NCBI GenBank assembly: GCA_905233295.1
Contig: CAJODX010000084.1
Location: 1-7,364 of the forward strand
DNA length: 7,364 bases
Origin: an uncultured Synergistales bacterium
Lineage (GTDB): Bacteria > Synergistota > Synergistia > Synergistales > Aminobacteriaceae
Reading direction: 5' to 3'
A model generated the notes under the pieces. The model saw only the letters and a list, made by a program, of their open reading frames with translations, had not been told where the DNA came from and searched no databases. The translations under genes and the position numbers were made by a program. Every line of letters begins with the position of its first letter. Position 1 is the stretch's first letter. Below, piece by piece: positions 1-5,405 of the stretch.

Positions 1-432
1 GTCGATAATCGAGTCAACAGCTCCGACTTCATGGAAATGAATTTTATCGGGCGTTGTCCCGTGAACATGAGCTTCAGCTTCGGCAAGAATCGAAAACGCA
101 CGCAGAATTTCACGTTTCACACGTTCCGAAAGTCCGCTTGACATTATCATTGATTCAATATCAGCTAAATGTCTGTGATGATGATGCTCATGCCCGTGTT
201 CGTGTTCGTGATGATGCTCGTGAACGTGATTTAATTTCACGTCAAAATTTATTCCGGCGATTCCGTTTCTGGTTGTTTCTTCGATTATCAATTCATATTC
301 ATCGGGATTTAACGCTGAAATTTTTTTGATGCCTTCACTCAAAATTTTTTTGTCAGGCACAAGATTCAACAATGCTCCGATGAACATATCGCCAGCTATA
401 CCGGCGAAACAGTCAAGATAAAGAGTTTTCAT
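1..432 (-). CDS. larC: LarC, nickel-pincer cofactor biosynthesis protein (N-terminal part, cut by the left window edge)
   Basis: LarC inserts nickel into the pyridinium bis-thiocarboxylate precursor to form the nickel-pincer cofactor used by LarA-type lactate racemases and relatives. Only the first 144 codons are present; the gene runs off the left edge with no stop. The N-terminus reads MKTLYLDCFAGIAGDMFIGA, the family's opening signature. A histidine-rich run lies at residues 69-88, followed at once by HLADIESMI. Later come LAEAEAHVHG and the very conserved HFHEVGAVDSIID at the cut end. The His-rich insert is common in LarC proteins and fits metal handling. The ATG at 432 is chosen because homology begins exactly there. 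It lies 4 nt after the comB stop, so translation is probably coupled; no strong Shine-Dalgarno is visible. It is the last gene seen in the minus-strand operon. Whether this is a full fused LarC or a LarC1-type fragment cannot be told. Confidence 0.93.
   Translation of the reverse strand, partial: MKTLYLDCFAGIAGDMFIGALLNLVPDKKILSEGIKKISALNPDEYELIIEETTRNGIAGINFDVKLNHVHEHHHEHEHGHEHHHHRHLADIESMIMSSGLSERVKREILRAFSILAEAEAHVHGTTPDKIHFHEVGAVDSIID
169..228 (-). other. His-rich metal-binding segment encoded within larC
   Basis: Residues 69-88 of the LarC product contain 13 histidines out of 20, mixed with glutamates. On the plus strand this appears as a low-complexity run of atg/gtg-like triplets. The codons alternate CAT and CAC irregularly, so this is not a perfect DNA tandem repeat. 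The likely role is nickel binding or storage; that is inferred from composition and from the known metallochaperone role of LarC. Confidence 0.8.
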
Positions 433-436
433 GTTT

Positions 437-1372
437 TTAATTTTCGTTTTCCTTTCGCAAAAAAAATTCGGGCGGCTGTTTTGTGTAATCCAGCAGTGCC
501 TCGAACGGATCCGGCTCTGTCAGGAGTGCTGTGCCCGGAGTCAATGTTGAAAAATTATTTTCGTTTTTAATTCCTGCTCTTTCATCGTGAAAATTATTTT
601 TGTACGGTCTTGCGCTGCCTTTTACGCTACGGAGAATAATCTGCGATTTTTTGTCGCTTTCAAGCATAGGCACGACAGTTGAAGCGTCCATTTCGCATGC
701 AAAAATAATATCGCGTCCGTAGCCTATACGTTTTAAATATTCAGCGTGAGTGGATTTTTCAACGACTGCAAGCAGATTTTTATCACGGCTTTGCCACACT
801 GTAAGAGCTATTCTGGCACTGTCCGACATTGAAACTTCGCCGCGGGTCTGTAAAATTTCAAGCAAAGCTCCGGCGCACAGAGTGTCTTCCCACGAAGGAC
901 GTTTTTTTCTTCCCGAACATAAAATTCCTATTCGCGTTCCAAACGTCAGTGCATGGTCAAGACACGCTGAAAGATTTCTGAAACTCACGGCAATAACAGG
1001 GCTTCCTGTATTGAAAGCTTCATTGAGAGCCACTGTGCCGTTCGTTGTTGACATAACACCGCAGTAATGTGCCTGAATTAAATCGTAATTCAATTCGATT
1101 GGCGAATTTCCCAAGTCAAAACCTTCGGGCGGTATTCCGTTGACTTCTCCCATTAAAAGAGGAGATGAGCCACGTTCTTTCAGATCCAGAACAAGCTGTC
1201 TCGCTTCGTCAGGAGATTTAACGGGATAAAGTTCCGTACCGCCAAGCTCAAACCATCGTGTCATAACGGTCGTTGCCCGCAGCACATCTATAACGAGCCA
1301 AACATCAGCGACAGGAAGAAAATTCTCCCCGCCGCACGAAAAAACTAAATCAGCTTCAAAATTTTCCGGCAT
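437..1372 (-). CDS. comB: 2-phosphosulfolactate phosphatase family protein (ComB)
   Basis: ComB removes phosphate from 2-phosphosulfolactate to give sulfolactate, a step of coenzyme M synthesis in methanogens; bacterial homologues often have no proven role. The 311-residue product carries the family blocks in order: VIDVLRATT (28-35), where the Asp is a likely metal or catalytic ligand; GEVNGIPPEGFDLGNSP (75-91); MSTTNGTVAL (107-116); and SWEDTLCAGALLE (160-172). The homologous core ends near VVPML (233-237). About 70 more residues follow, rich in N, K, E and P. Since ComB proteins usually have about 235-250 residues, this tail is extra. The ATG at 1372 is supported because the conserved core begins at a normal distance from it. 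Its leader is A-rich with no clear Shine-Dalgarno, and it lies 15 nt after the proS stop. The product is probably cytoplasmic. The family call is firm; the substrate in this organism is inferred. Confidence 0.9.
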   Translation of the reverse strand: MPENFEADLVFSCGGENFLPVADVWLVIDVLRATTVMTRWFELGGTELYPVKSPDEARQLVLDLKERGSSPLLMGEVNGIPPEGFDLGNSPIELNYDLIQAHYCGVMSTTNGTVALNEAFNTGSPVIAVSFRNLSACLDHALTFGTRIGILCSGRKKRPSWEDTLCAGALLEILQTRGEVSMSDSARIALTVWQSRDKNLLAVVEKSTHAEYLKRIGYGRDIIFACEMDASTVVPMLESDKKSQIILRSVKGSARPYKNNFHDERAGIKNENNFSTLTPGTALLTEPDPFEALLDYTKQPPEFFLRKENEN

Positions 1373-1387
1373 TTTTTATTTTTTTAT

Positions 1388-2824
1388 TTAATACGCCTTC
1401 GCAAAAATCGTAAGTCTTGCGTTGTCTTTGCCGGTGATGAAACATTTTCCTGTGTTGCCGCCCGGTAAAATACAGCGCGGTGTCGCTCCTGTGTCTTCAC
1501 GGATTTTAACTTCGTCTTCGGGTGTTCCTGCAAAATATGCACGGACAAAGCCGCCTTTGTTTGCGATTATTTCTTTTAATTCATCGTAAGTCTTTGCGTC
1601 ACGGGTGTTGGCTTCACGGAAATCTTTTGCGCGTTTGAACAGGTTATCCTGAATTTCATCGAGAATTTTTTTCACGCTCTCAATGACATTTTCTGCTTTA
1701 ACGTCAATCTTTTCGCCTGTGTCGCGGCGCACGAGCCTCACTGTACCAGCCTTTAAATCTTTTTCGCCGAGTTCGAGCCTCAAAGGCACACCTTTCTGAA
1801 GATGTGTGAAAAATCTGTCGGCAGGTCTCATGTGAAAATCCGTATCGACTTTCGTGAACATTCCGCCGAGTTCTTCGTCAAGTTTTGCTGAGAGTTCTTT
1901 AGCTTTCGGCAAAATTTTATCCGCAGCGACGTGTTCATCTTTTGAAATCGGTAAAATCACAGCTTTAACAGGCGCGATTCTCGGAGGTATTATCAAACCG
2001 TCATTGTCAGAATGAACCATTATGAGCGCACCTATTGAACGTGTTGAAACTCCCCAGCTTGTTGTCCAGCAGTATTCAAGTTCGCCAGCCTGATTTTGAA
2101 ACTGAATTTCAAATGCCTTCGCGAAATTTTGTCCAAGAAAATGGCTTGTTCCAGCCTGTAGGGCTTTTGCATCGCTCATCATTGCTTCACATGTGTAAGT
2201 GTCGATAGCACCGGGGAAACGTTCGCCTGCTGTTTTTTCTCCGGCTATAACAGGGATTGCAAGTTCATCTTAAAAAGTTTTGCGGTAAACTTCAAGCATT
2301 CTCAAAGTTTCTTCGCGAGCCTCATCAGATGTCGCGTGTGCAGTGTGTCCCTCCTGCCACAAAAATTCCGAAGTCCTTAAAAATAAACGCGGTCTTTTTT
2401 CCCAGCGCATAACGTTGCACCACTGATTCATTAAAACCGGAAGGTCGCGCCATGATTGAATCCATTTTGCGTACATGTGCCCTATTATCGTTTCTGAAGT
2501 CGGACGGACGGCAAAAGGCTCTTCAAGTTCTTCGCCGCCGGCATGTGTAACAACAGCAAGCTCAGGAGAAAAACCCTCAACGTGTTCGGCTTCTTTTTTG
2601 AAAAATGAATCCGGAATTAATAACGGAAAATAAGCGTTGACATGCCCTGTCTTTTTGAAAGCATTATCGAGTTTTGACTGAATGTTCTCCCATATTGCGT
2701 ACCCTGTCGGTCTTATGACCATACAGCCGCGCACGGGGGCATAGTCAGCAAGCTCCGCAGCTTTGATAACGTCAAGATACCACTGCGAATAATTTTCTTC
2801 TTTAGGTGTGATGTTGCGTGCCAA
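1388..2824 (-). pseudogene. proS: Prolyl-tRNA synthetase, archaeal/eukaryotic-like class, interrupted by one in-frame TAA
   Basis: ProRS charges tRNA-Pro with proline in the cytoplasm and is normally essential. Read through one TAA at codon 185 (2270-2272), the frame gives 478 residues, the usual size of this short class without an editing insertion. Visible blocks are GCMVIRPTGYAIWENIQ (motif 1 region, 33-49), RPTSETI (107-113), motif 2 FLRTSEFLWQEGHTAHA (148-164), ALQAGTSHFLGQNF (221-234), motif 3 region TTSWGVSTRSIGALI (254-268), the anticodon-binding domain, and the family's terminal FAKAY. Only two cysteines (451 and 461) remain where some relatives have a four-Cys zinc site. Translation probably starts at TTG 2824, nine nt after AAAGGAG. 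The gene follows lptB by 21 nt. The 29 codons after the stop still match ProRS (DELAIPVIAGEKT onward), so frame is kept. Without readthrough, the first piece has motifs 1 and 2 and the second has motif 3, so neither alone should be active. Confidence 0.9.
2270..2272 (-). other. In-frame TAA stop inside proS (codon 185)
   Basis: The coding strand reads CGC AAA ACT TTT TAA GAT GAA CTT GCA ATC CCT. The frame is the same before and after the stop, which excludes a single indel. By recalled comparison with Thermus-type and other ProRS sequences (Y-x-x-x-x-x-x-x-x-A-I-P-V spacing), no residue is missing. The stop occupies one position where charged residues such as Glu or Arg are common. A single G-to-T change from GAA would produce it. 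Confidence 0.9.
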
Positions 2825-2832
2825 TTATAGAA

Positions 2833-2840
2833 TCTCCTTT
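2833..2840 (-). promoter_or_regulatory. Shine-Dalgarno of proS, supports a TTG start
   Basis: The minus strand reads AAAGGAGA followed by TTCTATAA and then TTG GCA CGC AAC. AAAGGAG ends nine nt before the TTG at 2824, an ideal spacing, and no ATG or GTG start lies nearby in frame. This decides the TTG as initiator. Confidence 0.75.
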
Positions 2841-2845
2841 GAATT

Positions 2846-3589
2846 TTAATTTTGCGGATTTTTATGTCCTTCCCACTCAAAATTTTCTCCGAGATAGAAT
2901 TTTCTCGCGAGTTCGTTGTCTGCGACTTCTTCAGGTGTTCCAGATAAAAATATTTCGCCGTCGTGAATTAAATATGTCCTGTCTGTTATCGAAAGAGTTT
3001 CGCGGACGTTGTGGTCTGTGATTAAAACTCCGTAGCCCTGAGATTTTAAATCCTGAATCATTGACTGAATGTCAGCGACTGCGATAGGGTCAATGCCGCT
3101 GAAAGGTTCATCGAGCAGAATAAATTTCGGTTTCAGCGTCAGGGCTCTTGCAATTTCAACGCGCCGACGTTCGCCGCCTGAGAGTGAATAGCCTTTTGTT
3201 TCGGCAATGTGAGTTATTTTGAACTCGCGCAGCAATTCGTCCGTGAGTTCGTTTGCGTAACGCCGCTGTCCTGTTTCCTCCCAGACGAGATTAATATTTT
3301 CGCGGACTGTTAAATTTCTGAAAACGGAAGCCTCCTGAGGAAGATAGCCGATGCCTGCACGGGCACGTTCATAGACTGCGAGTTTTGTAATGTCCTCAAA
3401 GTCCAGAAGGACACTCCCCGAGTCAGGTTTTATCAGTCCGACTATCATGTAGAAAGATGTTGTTTTTCCTGCGCCGTTCGGTCCGAGCAATCCGACAACC
3501 TCGCCACCGTTGACTTTAAGACTCACGCCGCCGACAACAAGCCTTCCGTTATATTCTTTTCTTAAATCCGAAGCCGTCAGCGTGTTCAT
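2846..3589 (-). CDS. lptB: LPS export ABC transporter ATP-binding protein LptB
   Basis: LptB is the cytoplasmic ATPase that, with LptF and LptG, extracts LPS from the inner membrane and drives it along the Lpt bridge to the outer membrane. The 247-residue product has the usual length and every ABC motif: Walker A GPNGAGKT (36-43), Q-loop YLPQEASVF with Gln85, signature LSGGERRRVEIARAL (136-150), Walker B FILLDEP (156-162) and switch His193 in ITDHNVRETL. FRNLTVRENI after the Q-loop and DEPFSGIDPIAV after Walker B are typical of LptB rather than of amino-acid importers. The ATG at 3589 overlaps the stop of the OstA-like gene as ATGA, with a GGAG about 11 nt upstream, so the pair is translationally coupled. 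That neighbour, a periplasmic Lpt component, confirms the assignment. No lptF, lptG or clear lptC is visible here. Confidence 0.96.
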   Translation of the reverse strand: MNTLTASDLRKEYNGRLVVGGVSLKVNGGEVVGLLGPNGAGKTTSFYMIVGLIKPDSGSVLLDFEDITKLAVYERARAGIGYLPQEASVFRNLTVRENINLVWEETGQRRYANELTDELLREFKITHIAETKGYSLSGGERRRVEIARALTLKPKFILLDEPFSGIDPIAVADIQSMIQDLKSQGYGVLITDHNVRETLSITDRTYLIHDGEIFLSGTPEEVADNELARKFYLGENFEWEGHKNPQN

Positions 3590-4578
3590 TGAGATTTTTT
3601 CTCCGTTCGTTTTGAGCTGGCGTTTTTAGATTTTTTTGAATTTGTTTTGATTTTGAGTTCCTGTTTCGTGCCTTCGTCTTTTTTGTCTTCGGATTTGATT
3701 TTCGGCGCGGTTTTTATGAAATTTTTTGTATTCTCGCGTGAAAGGTCAATCGTGATTTCGGCTCTGTCTGTGCTGACAACGCCGTTTTTTTCGCGTGTAA
3801 GACCTCCAAGAGCTTCAACTCTGTTTTCATTAGGAAAATAAACGACAGAATCGGATTTCAAAGTTCTTCCGCCCTGCACAGCTGTAACATGTCCGCTCAC
3901 AACGACACTGCCGCGCTCAAGAGAATATACCGCGTGATCGCCTTTAAGACTCACAGCTTCGCCTTTAGCCTTGGGCTGACCCCTGATGGAAATTTTTTTG
4001 TCCGCTGTCATCTCATGGACTGCGCCGTTCATTAACATTCCCTCGACTGAATTTGCGCTGAACGTCAAGCCCTGTGAGCTGTCCTCAAGATTTCTGACAT
4101 TCGCAATAATAAATCTTGTGTGAGTGTCCGTCTGCGTAGGTTCCTGAAAGCCTCCGACACCTACGATAATGAGACCGTCCGAATCAATTTTCATAGGTCC
4201 GTAACCGCCGCGCACACCGTTTCTGAAACTGCATGTCGGAATTTCATTGAACGAAAGAGCAAGCTGACCGGCACGGAGATTTATGTTATCGCCCTGCCAT
4301 TTGCCCGAAGCCGTGATGCCTTTATCAAAATTTATTTCACGTCTGTCAACATTGCCCGAACCCTCGGGAGCTTCAACGTTCAAATCTCCGGCTTGAATCG
4401 TAACATTACCGTCAGCGAGAAAATCTCCCGTCTGAGCATCAAAACGCATTCGATTCGCAGAAAGAGTCGCTGTGTCGGGCAAATCGTCTTCGCCAATCGA
4501 AAAAACAGGCGCGGCAAAACAGAAACTCAGCAACGCAGCGATGAAAATTAATTTTATTTTTTTATTCATTCCAGTCAT
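3586..4578 (-). CDS. OstA/LptA-like periplasmic LPS-transport protein
   Basis: The 330-residue product looks exported. Residues 5-27 form a signal peptide: basic NKKIK, hydrophobic LIFIAALLSFCFA, then APVFS before an acidic mature start. Two stretches match the OstA/LptA jelly-roll repeat. Residues 36-110 contain TATLSANRMRFDAQTGDFLADGNVTI written as alternating beta strands, and residues 205-260 contain GEAVSLKGDHAVYSLERGSVVVSGHV. A Gly-rich segment separates them. The last 40 residues are a Lys/Ser-rich, low-complexity basic tail. LptA proteins are usually about 170-200 residues with one jelly roll, so this is a longer form. Linkage to lptB by a 4-nt ATGA overlap supports a role in bridging LPS across the periplasm. 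The start overlaps the upstream glutaredoxin stop as TAATG, with AGGAG 11 nt away; a second ATG three codons in is possible. LptA, LptC or a fused role cannot be separated from sequence alone. Confidence 0.82.
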   Translation of the reverse strand: MTGMNKKIKLIFIAALLSFCFAAPVFSIGEDDLPDTATLSANRMRFDAQTGDFLADGNVTIQAGDLNVEAPEGSGNVDRREINFDKGITASGKWQGDNINLRAGQLALSFNEIPTCSFRNGVRGGYGPMKIDSDGLIIVGVGGFQEPTQTDTHTRFIIANVRNLEDSSQGLTFSANSVEGMLMNGAVHEMTADKKISIRGQPKAKGEAVSLKGDHAVYSLERGSVVVSGHVTAVQGGRTLKSDSVVYFPNENRVEALGGLTREKNGVVSTDRAEITIDLSRENTKNFIKTAPKIKSEDKKDEGTKQELKIKTNSKKSKNASSKRTEKKSQ

Positions 4579-4877
4579 TAAAAAATCTTCTCCTGTATGG
4601 CTGTTTCAAGAACGCGTCTGACATTTTCTTTACATTCGCTGAAACTTTCGCCTCTGTGAGCTTCATAAAATTTTTTCTCACCTATGAACATTGACGGAAC
4701 GTAATAGTAATCATATTTTTCGGAAATTTCCGGATTCTGGTTTTCATTAATCCATTCAACCGAAATTTCAGAATATTTTTCGTTCCCGTCCGTCAGTTCT
4801 TTCAAAGCCTCGCGAGCCTGCCTGCAATACGGACAGCCATCAATATAAAATGCCAGAATATTATTTGTTTTCTTCAT
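4578..4877 (-). CDS. Glutaredoxin/thioredoxin-like protein with CPYC motif
   Basis: This small thiol-disulfide protein has 99 residues and the glutaredoxin fold order: beta strand ILAFYIDG, the redox motif CPYC (15-18), helix RQAREALKEL, a second strand EISVEWIN, and the cis-proline segment YVPSMFIG with Pro60/61. CPYC is the classical dithiol glutaredoxin pair. No signal peptide is seen, so it is probably cytoplasmic. The frame is open back to a GTG at 4892, but the AGGAG at 4892-4896 overlaps that GTG. I therefore take ATG 4877, which gives MKKTNNILAF, the usual short lead before the first strand; the resulting 14-nt spacing is long, so the start is not certain. It lies 45 nt after the Rrf2 gene and overlaps the OstA-like gene by one base (TAATG). 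The substrate is unknown; it could reduce the regulator's single cysteine or another operon product, but nothing in the sequence shows this. Confidence 0.82.
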   Translation of the reverse strand: MKKTNNILAFYIDGCPYCRQAREALKELTDGNEKYSEISVEWINENQNPEISEKYDYYYVPSMFIGEKKFYEAHRGESFSECKENVRRVLETAIQEKIF

Positions 4878-4891
4878 CGAAAAATTTTTCA

Positions 4892-4896
4892 CTCCT
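4892..4896 (-). promoter_or_regulatory. Shine-Dalgarno of the glutaredoxin-like gene
   Basis: CTCCT on the plus strand reads AGGAG on the minus strand. Its last G is the first base of a possible GTG start at 4892, so ribosomes bound here cannot use that GTG. The next in-frame start, ATG 4877, is 14 nt downstream. The intervening bases form GAAAAATTTTTC, a 12-nt palindrome at 4879-4890 that could shorten the effective distance if paired, though A-T pairs alone would be weak. Confidence 0.5.
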
Positions 4897-4922
4897 AAAA
4901 AAATCCTGCTTTAACAAATTCA

Positions 4923-5321
4923 TTATATCTCGTTGGCGAGTTCATTCATTACATCGGCGATTGTAATTTTTTTCATGGATTCTTCCATAGCCGTCTGTAT
5001 TATTTTCAATTTATCGTCTAAAGCCGCGTGAATATTTTTACCGACCGGACATTTAGGGTTCGGATTTTCATGGAAATGAAAAATTCCCTTTTCTCCTACT
5101 GTAACAGCATCGAGAGGTTTCGCGATTCTTATCCCTTCGCTCAAAGGCTGTGTGTGAATTATTCCGGCGGCTTTCAGTCCGCGCATAACACTGCGGATAA
5201 GCGCGGGATTGCCCCCGATGCTACCGGCAAGAAAAAAACTCGTGATTTTGACTTTATTTTCAAAAAATTTTGTCGCCGCTATAACATGTACAGCGATAGT
5301 AAATTTATTTGTTATCTGCAT
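4923..5321 (-). CDS. Rrf2-family transcriptional regulator
   Basis: Rrf2 proteins are dimeric winged-helix DNA-binding regulators, many sensing iron-sulfur status, nitric oxide or thiols. The 132-residue product opens with MQITNKFTIAVHVIA, the family's standard first helix. It continues with a helix-turn-helix around residues 26-55 (ITSFFLAGSIGGNPALIRSVMRGLKAAGII), a wing (SEGIRIAKPLDAVTV), and FHFHENPNPKCPVGKNIHAALDD typical of the YwnA-like branch. There is only one cysteine (Cys91), so the three-Cys cluster site of IscR/NsrR types is absent and a 2Fe-2S sensor is unlikely. The frame is open to ATG 5357, but that codon has no Shine-Dalgarno and overlaps the predicted -10. ATG 5321 matches the family start and has AGGAA 12 nt upstream. 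It heads the minus-strand operon and is divergent from the isochorismatase-like gene, an arrangement typical of an autoregulated local repressor. Confidence 0.9.
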   Translation of the reverse strand: MQITNKFTIAVHVIAATKFFENKVKITSFFLAGSIGGNPALIRSVMRGLKAAGIIHTQPLSEGIRIAKPLDAVTVGEKGIFHFHENPNPKCPVGKNIHAALDDKLKIIQTAMEESMKKITIADVMNELANEI

Positions 5322-5333
5322 AATAAAAATTAT

Positions 5334-5338
5334 TTCCT
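5334..5338 (-). promoter_or_regulatory. Shine-Dalgarno of the Rrf2 gene, decides its start
   Basis: TTCCT on the plus strand reads AGGAA on the minus strand, 12 nt before ATG 5321. The upstream in-frame ATG at 5357 has only AT-rich sequence before it. This and the family N-terminus MQITNKF favour 5321. Confidence 0.55.
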
Positions 5339-5361
5339 GCTCTCTGAGTTTTCTCATAGTA

Positions 5362-5367
5362 TATAAT
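5362..5367 (+). promoter_or_regulatory. Predicted -10 element for the isochorismatase-like gene
   Basis: A perfect TATAAT lies here on the plus strand, about 39 nt before the GTG start at 5406, so transcription would begin near 5374, inside the palindrome. No recognisable -35 is seen at the expected distance. The promoter may be weak or need an activator, or the match may be chance. Confidence 0.45.
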
Positions 5368-5369
5368 AT

Positions 5370-5385
5370 TGAAAAAATTTTTTCA
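5370..5385. promoter_or_regulatory. 16-bp perfect palindrome, candidate Rrf2 operator
   Basis: TGAAAAAATTTTTTCA reads identically on both strands. It lies between the divergent Rrf2 and isochorismatase-like genes, covering the predicted plus-strand transcription start and the minus-strand -35/spacer. A dimeric winged-helix repressor bound here would block both promoters. Its placement is the main support; the A/T-run core is low complexity and similar runs are common in this AT-rich sequence. Confidence 0.45.
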
Positions 5386-5388
5386 GAC

Positions 5389-5395
5389 AGAGAGG
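5389..5395 (+). promoter_or_regulatory. Shine-Dalgarno of the isochorismatase-like gene, supports a GTG start
   Basis: AGAGAGG ends 10 nt before GTG 5406. No ATG is found before the conserved first strand; the first internal ATG would remove part of the FLLMIDMQ strand that carries the catalytic Asp, so the GTG is the plausible start. Confidence 0.65.
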
Positions 5396-5405
5396 TTTTT
5401 TTACT

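Larger units (their letters stand above)
5358..5386 (-). promoter_or_regulatory. Predicted sigma-70 promoter for the Rrf2-led operon
   Basis: Reading the minus strand, CTGAAA (5381-5386) is a 4-of-6 match to the -35 consensus. TATACT (5358-5363) is a good -10, with a 17-nt spacer. Transcription would begin near 5351, giving a leader of about 30 nt before ATG 5321. The 16-bp palindrome overlaps the -35 and spacer. This is inferred by eye from AT-rich sequence, so the match could be partly chance. Confidence 0.5.

Noticed and set aside
169..240. Tandem repeat or CRISPR-like array
   Set aside because: The apparent repetition is alternating His and Glu codons in larC with no constant unit or spacer.
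54..329. Plus-strand open frame rich in His, Asp and Arg opposite larC
   Set aside because: It is the antisense shadow of the His-rich larC segment; the minus-strand frame matches LarC along its whole length.
750..1067. Plus-strand open frame opposite comB
   Set aside because: ComB motifs are continuous on the minus strand here; the plus-strand frame has no recognisable domain or ribosome site.
2270..2272. Genome-wide recoding of TAA as a sense codon
   Set aside because: TAA ends proS, comB, lptB, the glutaredoxin-like gene, the Rrf2 gene and the isochorismatase-like gene at their expected lengths, so it acts as stop in this organism.
1388..2824. Natural split prolyl-tRNA synthetase made as two subunits
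   Set aside because: The downstream half has no new start and ribosome site at the break; its first Met (2182) would drop 29 conserved residues. A single nonsense codon explains the data better.
4120..4551. Plus-strand open frame of 143 codons opposite the OstA-like gene
   Set aside because: The minus-strand protein has a signal peptide and OstA repeats and is coupled to lptB; the plus frame has no family features.
4875..4892. GTG 4892 as start of the glutaredoxin-like gene
   Set aside because: The only Shine-Dalgarno overlaps this GTG, and the added residues precede the usual glutaredoxin start.
5322..5357. ATG 5357 as start of the Rrf2 gene
   Set aside because: It has no Shine-Dalgarno, overlaps the predicted -10 box, and would add residues before the conserved MQITNKF start.
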